This document shows positions 42,739-54,427 of a stretch of DNA of 64,000 nucleotides, one piece after another. The notes below the pieces were generated by a model. The model made no database searches, had not been told where the DNA came from, and saw only the letters and a program-made list of their open reading frames with translations. Source of the DNA: Gonapodya sp. JEL0774 (Eukaryota; Monoblepharomycota; Monoblepharidomycetes; Monoblepharidales; Gonapodyaceae); assembly GCA_027604505.1 (NCBI GenBank), contig JADIIX010000110.1, forward strand, positions 1 to 64,000, in the 5' to 3' direction. The translations under genes were made by a program, and so were the position numbers. The first letter of the stretch is position 1; each line of letters starts with the position of its first letter.

Positions 42739-45117
42739 ATGGCACCACTCATTTCCGCTGTCGAGGTGCGCGCGAAACCAAATCTCCATCGCGCTTGATG
42801 GCATGACTCACAACCGCAGGACGGCCGTTCGTCTTCCCTAGGTATCGAAACACAATACCAAGTCAGATTGCTGGGTGATTCTTAACGGAGAAGTCTACGA
42901 TTTGACAAACTTCTTGCCCGAACATCCTGGTTCGTCCGCCATCATCTTACTCATTCCCGCTTGTGAGACCGATTCACACCATTGTCAAACTTCTTCCCTT
43001 TCACCCCCGTCTGACAATCTGCACGCGGACGTGTTGCTGCTCTTGTCATGCTAAAGCTGGTGCAAATATTATTCTGAAGTACGCGGGAAAAGATGGCTCG
43101 AAAGGTGAGACAAGGACGGGATCTTCACTGCTGCAGAAACACGATCGAGTTCATATCTCTGCTCTCGATGGTACACGCAATCCGACGACAACAGCTTTCA
43201 ACCCAATACACCCTTCTGACATCATCCAGAAGTTGCTGCCGGCAAATGTTCACAAGGGAAAGGTTGACCCGAAAACGATGGGAGCACAAGTCGTGGAGAA
43301 GCCCTCACAAGAGGAGTTGGACCGCCAGAAAATGGAAGCCAACAAGCCCCCTCTCTCGCAGATGCTGAATATGTGGGACTTTGAAGCGGTGGCCAAGCAT
43401 GTTTTGAAGAAGGAGGCTTGGGCGTACTACAGTTCTGGCGCCGATGACGAGATCACTCTCCGGTACGTATAGACGAGTTCCAGCCATCTTCTCAAATAGC
43501 CATGTTAAGCTTCCTCCACTCTCAGGGAGAATCATGCTGCGTTTGGCCGCATATGGTTGAAACCGCGTGTCCTCGTTGATGTGGCTCAAATCGACATGTC
43601 GACAACCATTTTGGGAGTGAAGACATCCATCCCGGTGGGTATGCTAAGTTCACTTTATGCGATTAACATAATGTCCTTAGAAAGGGAACGCTCTTCACAG
43701 CTCTACATCTCTGCAACTGCATTGGGCCGACTTGGGCACCCTGACGGCGAGTGCAACCTCACGAGGGCGGCATACACACACGATATCATCCAGATGATCC
43801 CAACTCTGGCGAGCTGCACCTTTGATGAGATTCGTGATGCTGCTCAAAAAGGGCAACCTCAGTTTATGCAGCTGTATGTGAACAAAGTAGGTACTGCATC
43901 AATTTCGAAGTCTGCTATGTACAATTAATGAGAATCTTATTTTACAGGACCGCAAAATAACGGAAGCAGTTGTTAAGAAAGCGGAAGCCGCCGGTTGCAA
44001 GGGCCTTTTCATCACTGTCGACGCACCGCAGCTTGGACGAAGGGAGAAGGTATCGTGATGCTGATGTTACCTTTTTGGGAGCCTGACTCATGTTCTATGC
44101 CGTCTCCCAGGACATGCGAATGAAGTTTGCTGACGCCGATGACACAGCCATCCAAAAGAGTGTTGGGGATCGTGTGGAGCGTAACCAAGGCGCTGCTCGC
44201 GCTATTTCTTCATTCATTGACCCCAGCCTGAAATGGAGTGACATAGCGTGGTTCAAGTCCATCACCAAAATGCCCATCGTCTTAAAGGGCGTGCAGTGCG
44301 CGGAAGATGCTGTACTTGCTTACCAACATGGATGCGCTGGCATTGTCCTCTCAAACCACGGTGGGCATTTTCATTGAAGCACCATACAGGAGGAGTACGC
44401 TCCCTAATATTTGATTCGATTGAACTCTTCAGGTGGTCGTCAATTGGACTGGGCTCGATCGGGTATCGAAATCTTGCCGGAAGTAATGGATGGTGAGTCT
44501 TTTGAATTAAAAAGTCCACAACGAGCACGCAGTAACAGTCTATTTAGCTCTTGACGCAATTGGTGCTCGTGACAAGCTTGAAGTTTACGTTGATGGTGGT
44601 GTTCGGAGGGCGACGGATATCCTCAAAGCCGTCGCTCTGGGCGCAAAGGCAGTCGGAATCGGTGTGTGCTTGGGATTCAGCCTCGTTCAAAACTTTTCTT
44701 CGCTGATCTCAAGACTTGCTTTTGGGGACCAGGTCGTCCACTCTTATATGCAATGTCGGCGTACGGCCAAGCCGGTGTAGAAAGGGCTCTGGACCTTCTG
44801 AAGGACGAATTGGAAATGAACATGAGGCTGATGGGCACTCCCACGATTAAGGACATTACAAAGTCGCACGTTATCACTGACAACCTGAACAAGGTATTGA
44901 ATAGGCTGGACTTCGAGGAAGTAATACACCGGATTAACAAAGCTCCACCCATTAATGCCCTTGCAGCACATTTCGTTTGTAGAAGACTTCAGCTTGAATG
45001 GTGTGGTGAGTACCAAACCATGAAGGTGTTTTCCAATCTTTTGAATTTTGAATGTTGGTTTCCGATTTCTCGGAACAGTACGAACGAGCACCTGTCAGTG
45101 GGATTCCGAAACTGTAG
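42739..45117 (+). CDS. CYB2: Cytochrome b2, L-lactate dehydrogenase (cytochrome b5 + FMN domains)
   Basis: Oxidises L-lactate to pyruvate, passing electrons through FMN and heme to cytochrome c. Starts MAPLISAVE; a short intron leads to the b5 domain ([53 protein letters not shown]), with both heme-ligand histidines present. Linker, then the FMN alpha-hydroxyacid oxidase barrel: [91 protein letters not shown], and the active-site signature [32 protein letters not shown] and a C-terminal tail ([25 protein letters not shown]) end the protein. Catalytic His and Arg of SNHGGRQ are intact. No long intermembrane-space presequence like that of yeast Cyb2 is visible, so location is open. It converges with the Thg1 gene 57 bp away. 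Confidence 0.92.
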
Positions 45118-45173
45118 ACATGGGGTATGAGCATTCTAATCTAGACATCACGGACTGTACTAGAGCATATGAA

Positions 45174-46635
45174 TCAATTCACTCGCTTGACATTCGAAAC
45201 GCACACCTCCTGACTGGCCTCTAAGGTGTCCATCGGTGGTTCTCGACCACCCCACTTCGGCCAATGTTTACTCAGAGTAAAGTCAGTCCGTTCTTCTTCG
45301 GACCAGTCGGCCCAATTGAAGCTTCCCACTCGCATACGGTTTCGAATGACCGGTGTCTCCACTGGTTTGCCCGTTTTGGGGTTCACGAATCCTGTGACTT
45401 CGTATTGCTCCTTTTTGATCCATGTTCCATACAAAAAGCGTTTTGGGATCAATGAATTCGCTCCGAAAACCTCAAACTTAAAATCCTCGGCGAGAATTCG
45501 CAGCAGGTCCCTTGTTCCTCTGCTCTCGAGCCTCTTCTGAGCTCCTCTCGACGATTGATCCAGTGTCCTCATGACTTCGGCCCGTGCTATTTGTTGGATA
45601 GCATTGCGGAAACCATCAAAATTGCTGCGCCAGAAAATACACTCCATGAGCTGAGAGTTCGTGGAGCAGGGGATGACACGGGCATCAAAGTAAGCAACAT
45701 GAGCGTTCATGCGCTCCACGACTAGTCGTGGGAGAGGTGGTGCCGCTCGGTCGAGCAGCTGAGTAATGAAGTTAGTATTGGGTAACCCAAGTATACATGA
45801 CTTTTGTTGCCCACCTCCACCTTCTGCAGTTCGGGGGGCAGATCTTCCAATATGGGAGCGCCCTTGAAGCATCTCTGGAGATGAAAATTGAATCTGGAGG
45901 AGGCGTATCCAGCCATTACCGAGGCCAATTTTTGCACACGTCCTGAGTATATGTGAGGCCGTTGCACTTCTCGACGTTCCATTTTGGGCTTTTTGAGCGG
46001 CGGAGCTTCTTTCACATTACCACCGTCGCCCACTGAGTCAATTCCTCCATCCCCTTCACCCTGTCGCTTTCGATTGTTAGTGCTAAGTCCAGATCGCTCA
46101 GCAGCCTGTTGAGATTCGTCTGCGAAGACAGTTGTAGCTTTTGGTGTTTCACTGGCGAGTTCTCCTTTGACATCGGGTCCCCTCAACACGGTGCACAAAG
46201 ACAGGTCTCCCATTACGGCAGGGAAGACAAGAGATATTTCGTCCGACTGCGTGTAGCCGCAACTCGCATTAAACTTCTCCACTAGGTCCACCGAAGTGGC
46301 AACCATTGCATTGGAGAGACGACGATCGAACGGGCGTGGTAGATCCTTGGTGAACGTCGAGAACGCAACACCATCGAGACGAATGACAAATGGTTGGGTC
46401 GGTGGCACGGCAGAATCCATTTCGTTTTCCAGCCCCTTTATTCTATTGTCGAGAGGAAGACGAGCACAAGATTTGTGAGAACCAAGAAACAGGTGGTGAG
46501 AAGTTGAGGGGACGCAAGGCATCAGACTGGAAAACCTCACTTTGTGGCGAGCTCGTCGGCATACATTGAGTTGAGAGCAGAGTACGCAGAATCGGGCATC
46601 CCGTACAGACGAGATTGTTGTTGCTGACTGCTCAT
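45174..46635 (-). CDS. Thg1-like 3'-5' polymerase / tRNA-His guanylyltransferase
   Basis: Adds nucleotides to the 5' end of tRNA(His) in a 3'-5' direction. Exon 1 from MSSQQQQSRLYGMPDSAYSA ends with a GTGAGG donor. Exon 2 holds the palm: PFVIRLDGVAFSTFTKDLPRPF (first metal motif RLDG), AMVATSVDLVEKFNASCGYTQ and SDEISLVFPAV. A long insert of about 80 residues with a basic cluster (PLKKPKMERREVQ) follows, then GRVQKLASVMAGYASSRF. Exon 3 has ARVIPCSTNSQLMECIFWR and DGFRNAIQQIARAEV, then a family C-terminal region (RFLYGTWIKKEQYEVTG, IRNRMRVGSF). Usual Thg1 has H or R where this has V in DGVAFS. Length and insert resemble fungal Thg1-like proteins more than yeast Thg1. Confidence 0.82.
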
Positions 46636-46949
46636 CTTGACACGTTTTGACGAATTCAAACGAATGGATTGGGACTGAAGAACGGACCGATTTCTTGAGT
46701 GATGCAGTGTGTCGCTGATGACGATGCCGCGAATGCGGGCGAGTTGTGAAGTCAAGGGAGATGCCGTTGTGGAAGTAGGCTGGGCACAAGAGCGAGAAAA
46801 AGGCGAAGTCTGGAAGTTGTGACTGAGTCGGTGGCAGCAGAGGACAAGTCAAATGGATCATAATGGACAAGGGACTGACTGTGGTCTGATCACCAAAGGC
46901 CACCAAAGAAAAGAAGTAATTTGAATCCCACCAAGCTATCACTCCAACA

Positions 46950-49900
46950 ATGGGGAGCAAGCACAGGACCGTCCCATCGAAAGTCACCAACAAGAAAAAG
47001 CGCAGAGCAGCCGCGAAAGTTCTCGCTAAAGCACCAATCAAAGCAATTCGACTGGCAGCCAGTGGAGGTGGAGGAAGAAGTCAGGCTCAGGCAGTCGCAG
47101 CTATTGGTGCGGCGAGAAAGAGCTCCTCTGCTTCTCGCATCTTCAAGGTTCCTTCCCAGGATAGGTTTGGCAAGAAGAGTTTCAGTTCGTCGGGAACCAA
47201 GGATGCCACGGAAGATTCGATGGACAATGACGCTCAGTCTGACCTATCCGAGGAAGATCTCGACAATCTAAAGGAGTTTGCAGGTGGAGATGGAGCGGTA
47301 GGATTTCATTTTCTTGCTGGTATTTCCGAGGAAAGCCTGTCCAAAAAGTACGTCGGTGACGATATCTCAGTTTTGACCTTCCTTTGTACTTAATCAGTAC
47401 GTTCTTCATTTAGAGATGTTGCTAACCTTACCATGAAGCGCAATCGACGGTCTGCATCTCCATCTGATGGTAGCTCTACGGCGGATTCTGACAATTTTCT
47501 TAGCGAGAGCGACGCTGAATCGGATGACAGCCTCGGAGAAGAGGGTGCATCGCATGTGAATCTGGTTCACCAGTCTGTTGAAGAAGTCTCTAATGAGGAC
47601 GAAATGGATGGAGCTTCTGAAGAGGACGAAGCGGACTCCTCGACATCTACCTCCCCACCTCGGGAAGTGGTGGACAATGTTGTCGAGACAGAAGGAGAGA
47701 AATTGCCTGCGAACTCTATTATTGGTGTCGATTCGACCAGAGTGACGAACCCCAGCTCTCATTATACGCACGCTCCGGACATTCTACTTGCTCCTGACCC
47801 AGGTACAAATTCAGAACCTCTCCCTGGCGCCAAACGGAAGCGAGGAACCACCCTTGAACGGCGTGAAGACGAAGCTGGTGTTAGTGACGATGAAGAAGGG
47901 ATTGCGGCGTATGAGAAGAAACCACGGTTGCAAGTCGACTGGTCCAAACAGCAACTTGCAACACTGCCCATCAAAACTGCTGATGGCCGAATCATTTATC
48001 AGGCTCGTCCGGACTCCAAAGCACAAGAGGGCGTGTCAGCGAGTTTCCTCACAGGCATCCCAGCAGTTCCGGTAGGGAGGCAGGACAATCCCGACAACAA
48101 CAAACACACTATTCCCAATGGTGACGAAAGTCATATTACTAAGGACAAAATAGGAAATGACATATCCTTGTTCCGTGACGAGATATCTCTGAAAGAACAC
48201 CTATCGCGTGTGGCACGGAGGATCATAGAAGACCCTGAAGCCAACGTGCGTTGTCGTGATAATTGGTTGTGTTTGACGCTACAATCCGCATTTTCTCTGG
48301 TTTGACAGATTTCAGCGTTGAAGCCTCTGCTCAAATTTCTGTCAACGCCCGCATCAAAGAAACAAGATTTTCGGCAGTCATTTGTCATAGTATCCGTTCT
48401 TGCTATCTTCATTGACATCATTCCGGGTTATCGAATTCGTGTGAGGACAGATGTTGAGAAAGGATCAGCAGGCCAAAAGCAACAAGTTAGCAAGGATGTC
48501 CGAAATCTTTGGAACTTCGAAGAATCATTGATGGAAAACTACACCACGTTCCTCAACGCATGTGATCGTTTGTTGAAAGGTGAATGTTTTTTATTAGTGC
48601 TGAGATTACCCTCCCAGCAAAGACAATTGGGAAATCAAGCCATCTGAGGGTATTTGTAGTCCTTTGGATATCCTTCTCTGCACTTAGACTTTCATCTGTT
48701 TCTAAAATTGCCTTTCTCTTTTTGTCTCTGCACACATCAATTTTGTGGATTTGTTCCAACTTCCATCATCTCAAGAATATGTGTCTAACCAGGGAAAAGA
48801 TAGAGAGTCCACAGCACTGGCCAAACTTGCACATCACACTCTTTGCACTCTTTTGACTCAACATCCACACTTCAATTTTCGTACCAACATAATATCAACT
48901 CTTGTGAGATGTATCACTCAGCCAGTGTTTGTCACACAAACTCTGCAAACATTCTCTTCCATATTTGTGACTGACCGATCGGGGCAGGCAACATTTGAAG
49001 TTGTCCAAATGCTTGGAGCACTTGTAAAAACTCGCAAGCTTCATTTGCCTGCTGGTGTTGTTCAGTTGTTATCAAAAATTCCACTACAGGAGCATTCCAA
49101 TGTGATTGAGGATCATTCAAGGGACTCTGCAGTGATGCAGAAATCTAAAAAGCACAAGAACAATCATGCCACCAGACAGGCAGAGAAACTGAGAAAGATT
49201 TCCAAGGAGATTGATGAGCAGCTTAAAGAGGCTGAAGCAACTGTGGATGCAAAACAGAAGCAGCAACTGCAGACAAAGACATTGGAAATAGTGTTTGCCA
49301 CATATCTGAGAATACTGAAGGTTTGGACTGAGCAACAAGATCGTGGGAATGTCCACTGGGGCTTTGGAGTGAGTGGCAAACATGTTATTAGTGAAGTACT
49401 TGCAGGAACTGGAAAGTGAGTGGATTTTCCTAACTACCTCTTCCTGGTGACAATGACTTTATATTTCTTGTGAAGATTAGCAAAATTTGTATCACTTGAT
49501 TTTCTTCCAAATCTGCTCAGTCTCCTGCAAAAGACTGCTGTGAATCCAATCAGATCCTGGGCTGAGAAGACAACACAAGGAATCAGTCAAGTTGAACCAA
49601 AGCAGTTTGATTCTGGTCTTCTGAAAATCTCTGTGGATGCTGCCAAGGCAGCCATGCAACTATTAAAAGACTCCTCAGACACACTCAATATAGATGTTGC
49701 AGAATATGCCCATGTACTTTATGCTGCAGTAACAGCTGTAGAATGGCTGTACAACAGGTCAGATCAGTCCAACCAAAGCCTCTTATTCTCAATTTTATCT
49801 GCTCTGGAGCTCTTGCTTACCAGTGCAAACCAGGTATGTTATTGGTTCCAAGGAGGTGCAGAAATTGTGCTTAATCTTGTTGCTCTGTGTAGTCAAATGT

Positions 49901-50472
49901 TCATGCTGCTGCATTCTCAAAAAGGCTTCTGACCTTTGCATTAAGTTTCCATAGTCCCAATTATGTTCTTGCTGTTGTGGCATTTGTGCAGGACATTTTA
50001 CTGGTAATCTTGGATATTGCATCCAGGTATTTTAAAATTGCAGTGCTTTGACATTTTGTCTCAATAGCGAAATCCTCAATCACAACAACTTCTTGACCCA
50101 TCTGCAAGACGTGGTGGAAATATGTACAATGCATTTGTGGATGATCCAGATCTCTCTTACCCTTTTTGTTCTTCATTGTACGAAATTGGTGTCCTCTTGC
50201 AACATGTGCACACAAAGATTGGTGACCTTGCCCTTTCGGGGTTCACACAAATTGCTACCAAGGAGCAAATGAGTAGGAGAATGCAAAAACTTAAATGGAA
50301 AGATTTCTTCAAGGAAGAGGAACATGTCTGGGTCCTGAAGGAGGAGTCCAATCTCAGGAGGCCACACCAAAATAGAAGCCTCCCACCATCTTGCCATATG
50401 GGGAGTTCTTTGAGTGATATTGCTCATCAGGCAAACTTCTGGCTTGATATATGCAGTACTGATAAAGCATGA
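46950..50472 (+). CDS. NOC3: NOC3, nucleolar complex protein 3
   Basis: 60S ribosome-biogenesis factor, also linked to replication licensing in yeast. N-terminus MGSKHRTVPSKVTNKKKRRA, Lys-rich; then an acidic Ser/Asp/Glu linker (SDLSEEDLDNLKEF; SESDAESDDSLGEE). The conserved core follows: VDWSKQQLATLPIKTADGRI, FRDEISLKEHLSRVARRIIE, RQSFVIVSVLAIFIDIIPGY, NLWNFEESLMENYTTFLNAC. After the 48581 donor come TALAKLAHHTLCTLLTQHPH, IISTLVRCITQPVF, EVVQMLGALVKTRKLHLPAG, TLEIVFATYLRILK, and a final part ending FVDDPDLSYPFCSSLYEIG and a non-conserved tail, stop 50472. About seven exons. From roughly 48580 the gene loses nearly all CpG although the protein stays conserved. Confidence 0.88.
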
Positions 50473-50960
50473 CTGGGAGGGATCCTAATATATAGTACAC
50501 ACATTCCTTGTCAACTCCTTCATCAAAGTGTGGACAAGTACAAGCAAAGTCTATGGTGAGAGCTGCAAAAAGGCAGAGAGAACTGAACTGGGGAAAAAAA
50601 GCAAATATCAGGTGGAAGTCCAGGATAGGTTCTGTGATGTGGGAGCAGCAAGTGGTGTTGGATACATATTGTTGTGTGCATGTGTGTGTCATGTGTTGTA
50701 TATATTTGTATGATAACTCACTGCACATAGATGAGTGTGCCAGCTGTATATTATATTGAGTTCCACACAAGGAAGGGCACGTGTTTTCTGACAGGTTATG
50801 AGCCTGGAGTAATAAGGATTACTCCAATTGGAATACTGGAACAAACTATTGAATCACTTGATGTGATTTCCCCTGATTTCCCTCTTGCTGCAAATCCTTC
50901 TCAAACACTGGCATTGGTGCCACAGAAAACCACCTACACTCTTTATGTGTGAGCGTATGT
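48580..50960. other. CpG-depleted domain covering the 3' half of NOC3
   Basis: By direct count I find about 5 CpG dinucleotides in 48601-49800 and only one between 49081 and 49800. By contrast there are about 13 in 48301-48600 and about 18 in 47401-47700. TG and CA words are correspondingly common. The left boundary is sharp, at or beside a splice donor. To the right a handful of CpG occur between 50060 and 51020. Confidence 0.85.
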
Positions 50961-51255
50961 TGAGAGAGGATCCTCCATATTCTCGCAACTGCCTTCCCCA
51001 CCAGCTAGGTCCGCATCTGAAAACTCCTCTGGACCCTGGTCATGCTGAGATGCACATACCCATCCCCATTCATCTCGCTGCCCATGGATGATTAGAACAC
51101 ATGGCTCCCCACCCTGAACACTCTCCAAAGGGTACTCTGCATCTGACTCTCCCCTGCGGAAACACTGAACCACGACAGCAAAGACAACTACTCAGAACTG
51201 GAGTACCACAATGACTGGCGCCAGGTCCAAGATTTTGAAGATTGATGGTCAACTG
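50473..51255 (+). other. CpG-poor sequence downstream of NOC3 with one short ORF
   Basis: Contains a TG-rich stretch at about 50650-50720 and an ORF at 50731-50952 (starts MSVPAVYYIEFHTRKGTCF, later GVIRITPIGILEQTIE). This ORF looks protein-like but matches nothing I recognise, and it could be a detached exon. Confidence 0.4.
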
Positions 51256-51365
51256 GGGGGCGGGGGCGGGGGGGGGGGGCGGGGGGGGGCGCGCGGGCGC
51301 GGGGGGGGGGGGGGGGGGGGGCGGGCGGCGCGGGGGTATATTTGATGGGGATGGTNNNNNNNNNN
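51256..51365. other. Poly-G tract and 10-N assembly gap
   Basis: Almost pure G with scattered C, followed by ten N (51356-51365). ORFs crossing this point are artefacts, and the sequences on the two sides may not be truly adjacent. Confidence 0.85.
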
Positions 51366-52614
51366 CCTGCCGACCACACTCCACACCCCAAAGGCACTCC
51401 CCCGCAATGCGCCTTTGCTCCGGCACACCTGCTCCACACCCGCCAAAACCCTGCCCCAAGAAACCAGCCCCCCTCTCTATGCTCACTGCACACCATTACC
51501 AAGAGAACCTTCCCCTCCCCCCCCAGCAACTGCTGTCCAACCAACTACCCTCTACCCCCTCTCCAACCATTGTCTATCTGCTCAGCACCACAACGTACTC
51601 ACCAACCCCCACACAACCCTTGCACACCATACCCCTCCCCTCCCACCAGACGCCCCTCCACGGACCCTTCCTCCCCCCAAACAAACCTCCTTCCACCACT
51701 CCCCTTTGCTTACTTCCATCCCCAACCACCGCTCCCACACCTCCTTGATCCTGACACAACCCAAGTGGAGGCACATATTACAAAGGCACAATTGGCAGCC
51801 CTGGATGAGTAACAAAGAGAAAGGAACAGATCTGGGAGGAAAGAAAACGGAACAAGGAGGCAGACACCTGCCGAGCAAGGTCATAGTGGAGCAGCAATGG
51901 GCCTGGACAAAGGTGTAAGAGGCACTCAGGAAGAAGATCACCATTGCAGAGCTCACCACGACAGGCGCAGTGGTGCAAGGTGTGATTTTTCTCTGGCTTG
52001 ACTCCCTTACTGCATCAGCCAACCCCCAGCCTCCTCCTTACTGAGTCCCCCCACCATCACCACTACTTGCCCCTATCAGGAACACATGCCTGCTCTGCCG
52101 TCACCCCAATCAAAGTGGACAACTCCTGATCTTCCCCCCTCAGGGAACCTGCCTCCCATATCCCCCTCCGTGCCAAGCCCCCATTTGGACACAGAAGGCC
52201 GCAGTACCATGGCCGTTGACCCCAACACCTCAGTGCCCTCCCTGTTTGAACGAGACATTGGAGGCACCTCCTGAAGTGAGTAGCCTTGGTCCCCCCTGAA
52301 CGCACACTTGAGAGCTTGCCACACTGGTTGGAACTCAAAGCACTGGAAAATGCGGTCCTGCTCTACATCTATGACATTCTCAGGAACATCATGATCAGCG
52401 TGAATGTGGACTACATTAACCACATCCTTTCCAAATCCTCCCTCCCCTCCTCCCCACTCAGCGCAGCCCCAGCCCTGACAAGCACCCAACTGCATGTACC
52501 TGAGCCGCACTCAGCCTCCCCAACCCCACAGACATGGAGGAAGTGGACTTTGAGGTCAACAAAAACATGCTGGAGGCATCCACAACAGCGACCCTTCACA
52601 GCCGGACCTGGGTG
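51366..52614. other. C-rich unassigned sequence left of the retroelement
   Basis: Pro/Thr/Ser-rich frames over 51370-51760, then mixed sequence without a recognisable domain. It may be part of another degenerate repeat or 5' sequence of the same element. Confidence 0.4.
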
Positions 52615-54179
52615 TGGCTGAGGACGTGTCCCGTGCACCTGTGTGCAGGCTTCTGACCACCTCTCCCTCACTATCGTTGCAGGTGGGATCCGCTGGGTCA
52701 GGGAGTTGGGGTGGATCTGACCTCTCCCTCACTATTGTCGCAGAGCGGATAGTGCGGGGTTTTTTGTTTCAGATCACCTCTCATGTTCTTCTTCCCCTTC
52801 CACCCATCTCTTCTCCCTCTCAGCACGGGGCTCGTTTTTTCTTCTCTATACCACCCAACACTGCTTTCTCATGCCCAACCTTCCTCACTTCCCCCTTTTC
52901 ACAGCTACTTCCGGCTCGAATCTCCCCCCTGCCAATGTCTCTGCACTCCCCTTCCAAACAACTTCTCCACCTCATACTACAGTGTCTAGACCAGGCCAAC
53001 ATGACCCACCAATCCTCAGAGATGTCTCGGCTTGCAACGGCTGTGCAGCAAGCTGAGCAGGAGCAGGTCCGTGATACACAGATTGCCACTCAAACCGCAT
53101 GGATCGACGCCCTCCAGGTGCAAGTTGAGATCCTTCTGAGCCTTCAGTTGCTGTCTCGCGACTCCGCGCCCCTGGTCCCTGGGGCGATCCCTCCTGCCTG
53201 TCCCAACCTTCTCTGCACATTTGATGATGTTCCCCTGGATTCCTTCTCTACCAATCCGGGCTCTTCTGATGCCGCCTCTGTGCCTTCTGGAACTTTGTGC
53301 ACCGCCAATCTGGCTCGGGACATTAACACAGCTGCTGTGGAGGTGCCGATCCATTGGGATGTGCCTTCTACTTCTGATACCACCCTGTTGGGTGGCCCAC
53401 AAATTGGTGAGTCGCTGACCTTTGCAGAGATCATGGATCAGCTCCCTCAATACCTTTGGAGCTTGCCGTATGTTCCAGATCCAATCCCGGCGGGGCCGTA
53501 CAAATGGGCAGATTGGGGAGATCTGAAAGACTTCTCTGTGGGCGCTGAGCTTGAAATCATTTTGTGTTGTGATCTTGACTTGGGTAATATCTCAGGGCCC
53601 TGTGCATCCATTATCAAGCACAGATCCCTGCAGTCGCTCTGGGTGGCCTCCAGCAACCTCATCTGCTCCCATAGTTCCTGTGGTGTCCCTTGAGGAGGTC
53701 AGCAGTCCTACTTGATCTGTCTCCAGCAGCTGCAGATGCACTACAGAATCAGATGGCAACAAATTGTCGTTCTTGACAATGATCTCCAGGCTGCCCAGCA
53801 CATTGCCGGCTTTGCCTTTCATGATCACCAAATCTGGACATCATTCGCTACTCTCCTCGTTGACACTCACAACAGTGCTCTATGGTCTGGGAGAGACATC
53901 GACAAGGCCAAGAAGCCTTCATATTGTCACAAGTACAATAGCGTGAATGGTTGCACAGTCGCCAACTGTAAGTGTCCTCACGTTTGCCGCAACTGTCGGG
54001 ATGGACACCCTGCTTCTGCATGTCCCGCCGCCACCCCTGGGGCCCCTCTGGGTGATCTTGTCGCTGGTGATGGGGCCCCTGTCACCGGTCTCCCTGCCAC
54101 TCAGCGCCCCACGAGGAGGAATCGGGGGCAGTGGCCTTCCTCCTGGGGTCTGCGCAGGGGCGTTTTGCCCATCTGGTGA
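52614..54179 (+). pseudogene. Gag-like ORF with zinc knuckle (retroelement)
   Basis: An open frame to 53693 encodes a helical segment (MSRLATAVQQAEQEQVRDTQ) and a capsid-like GPYKWADWGDLKDF. The frame stops with TGA and resumes from about 53712. There VLDNDLQAAQHIAGFAFH and ALWSGRDIDKAKKPSYCHKY lead to a Cys/His knuckle (NGCTVANCKCPHVCRNCRDG). The Cys-rich arrangement just before the RT is typical of DIRS/Ngaro gag. One stop or frameshift separates the halves. Confidence 0.65.
52615..52775. repeat. Ngaro-like repeat A1
   Basis: Shares with 57130-57260 the ordered blocks ggctgaggac, the ctccctcactat family, gttgc-ggtgggatc, tgacctctccctcactattg and gcagag-ggat followed by a T-rich run. An internal duplication of the ctccctcactat block is present in this copy only. 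Confidence 0.75.
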
Positions 54180-54427
54180 GATTCCGCGTGAGCTGCTGCA
54201 TACTGGGGACTCTTTGAATTTGAACAGTTCGAATTTTGAGCTGAGTTGTTTGGATCGTCGTTTATTGTCCGCAGGAGAGATTGCAGATGTTGATTACGTT
54301 TGGGATGGGGTTTGATTTGGTTTTTGCACATTTGATTTTGGTATGGAAGAGCCATGCCCGCAGTTTGCTTTTGAAACAGATAACTTTGGTTTGACAGGAC
54401 CGGGCGGTGCGGCGTTGAAGGTGGCAT

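Noticed and set aside
48580-51080. The CpG-poor block as a recently transferred foreign segment
   Set aside because: The NOC3 reading frame and conserved core continue across the boundary, so the segment is native. A composition change by methylation-driven decay explains it better.
51242-51918. Gly-to-Pro/Thr-rich ORFs across the 51356 gap
   Set aside because: They depend on poly-G and N sequence. The two sides of the gap may not be adjacent.
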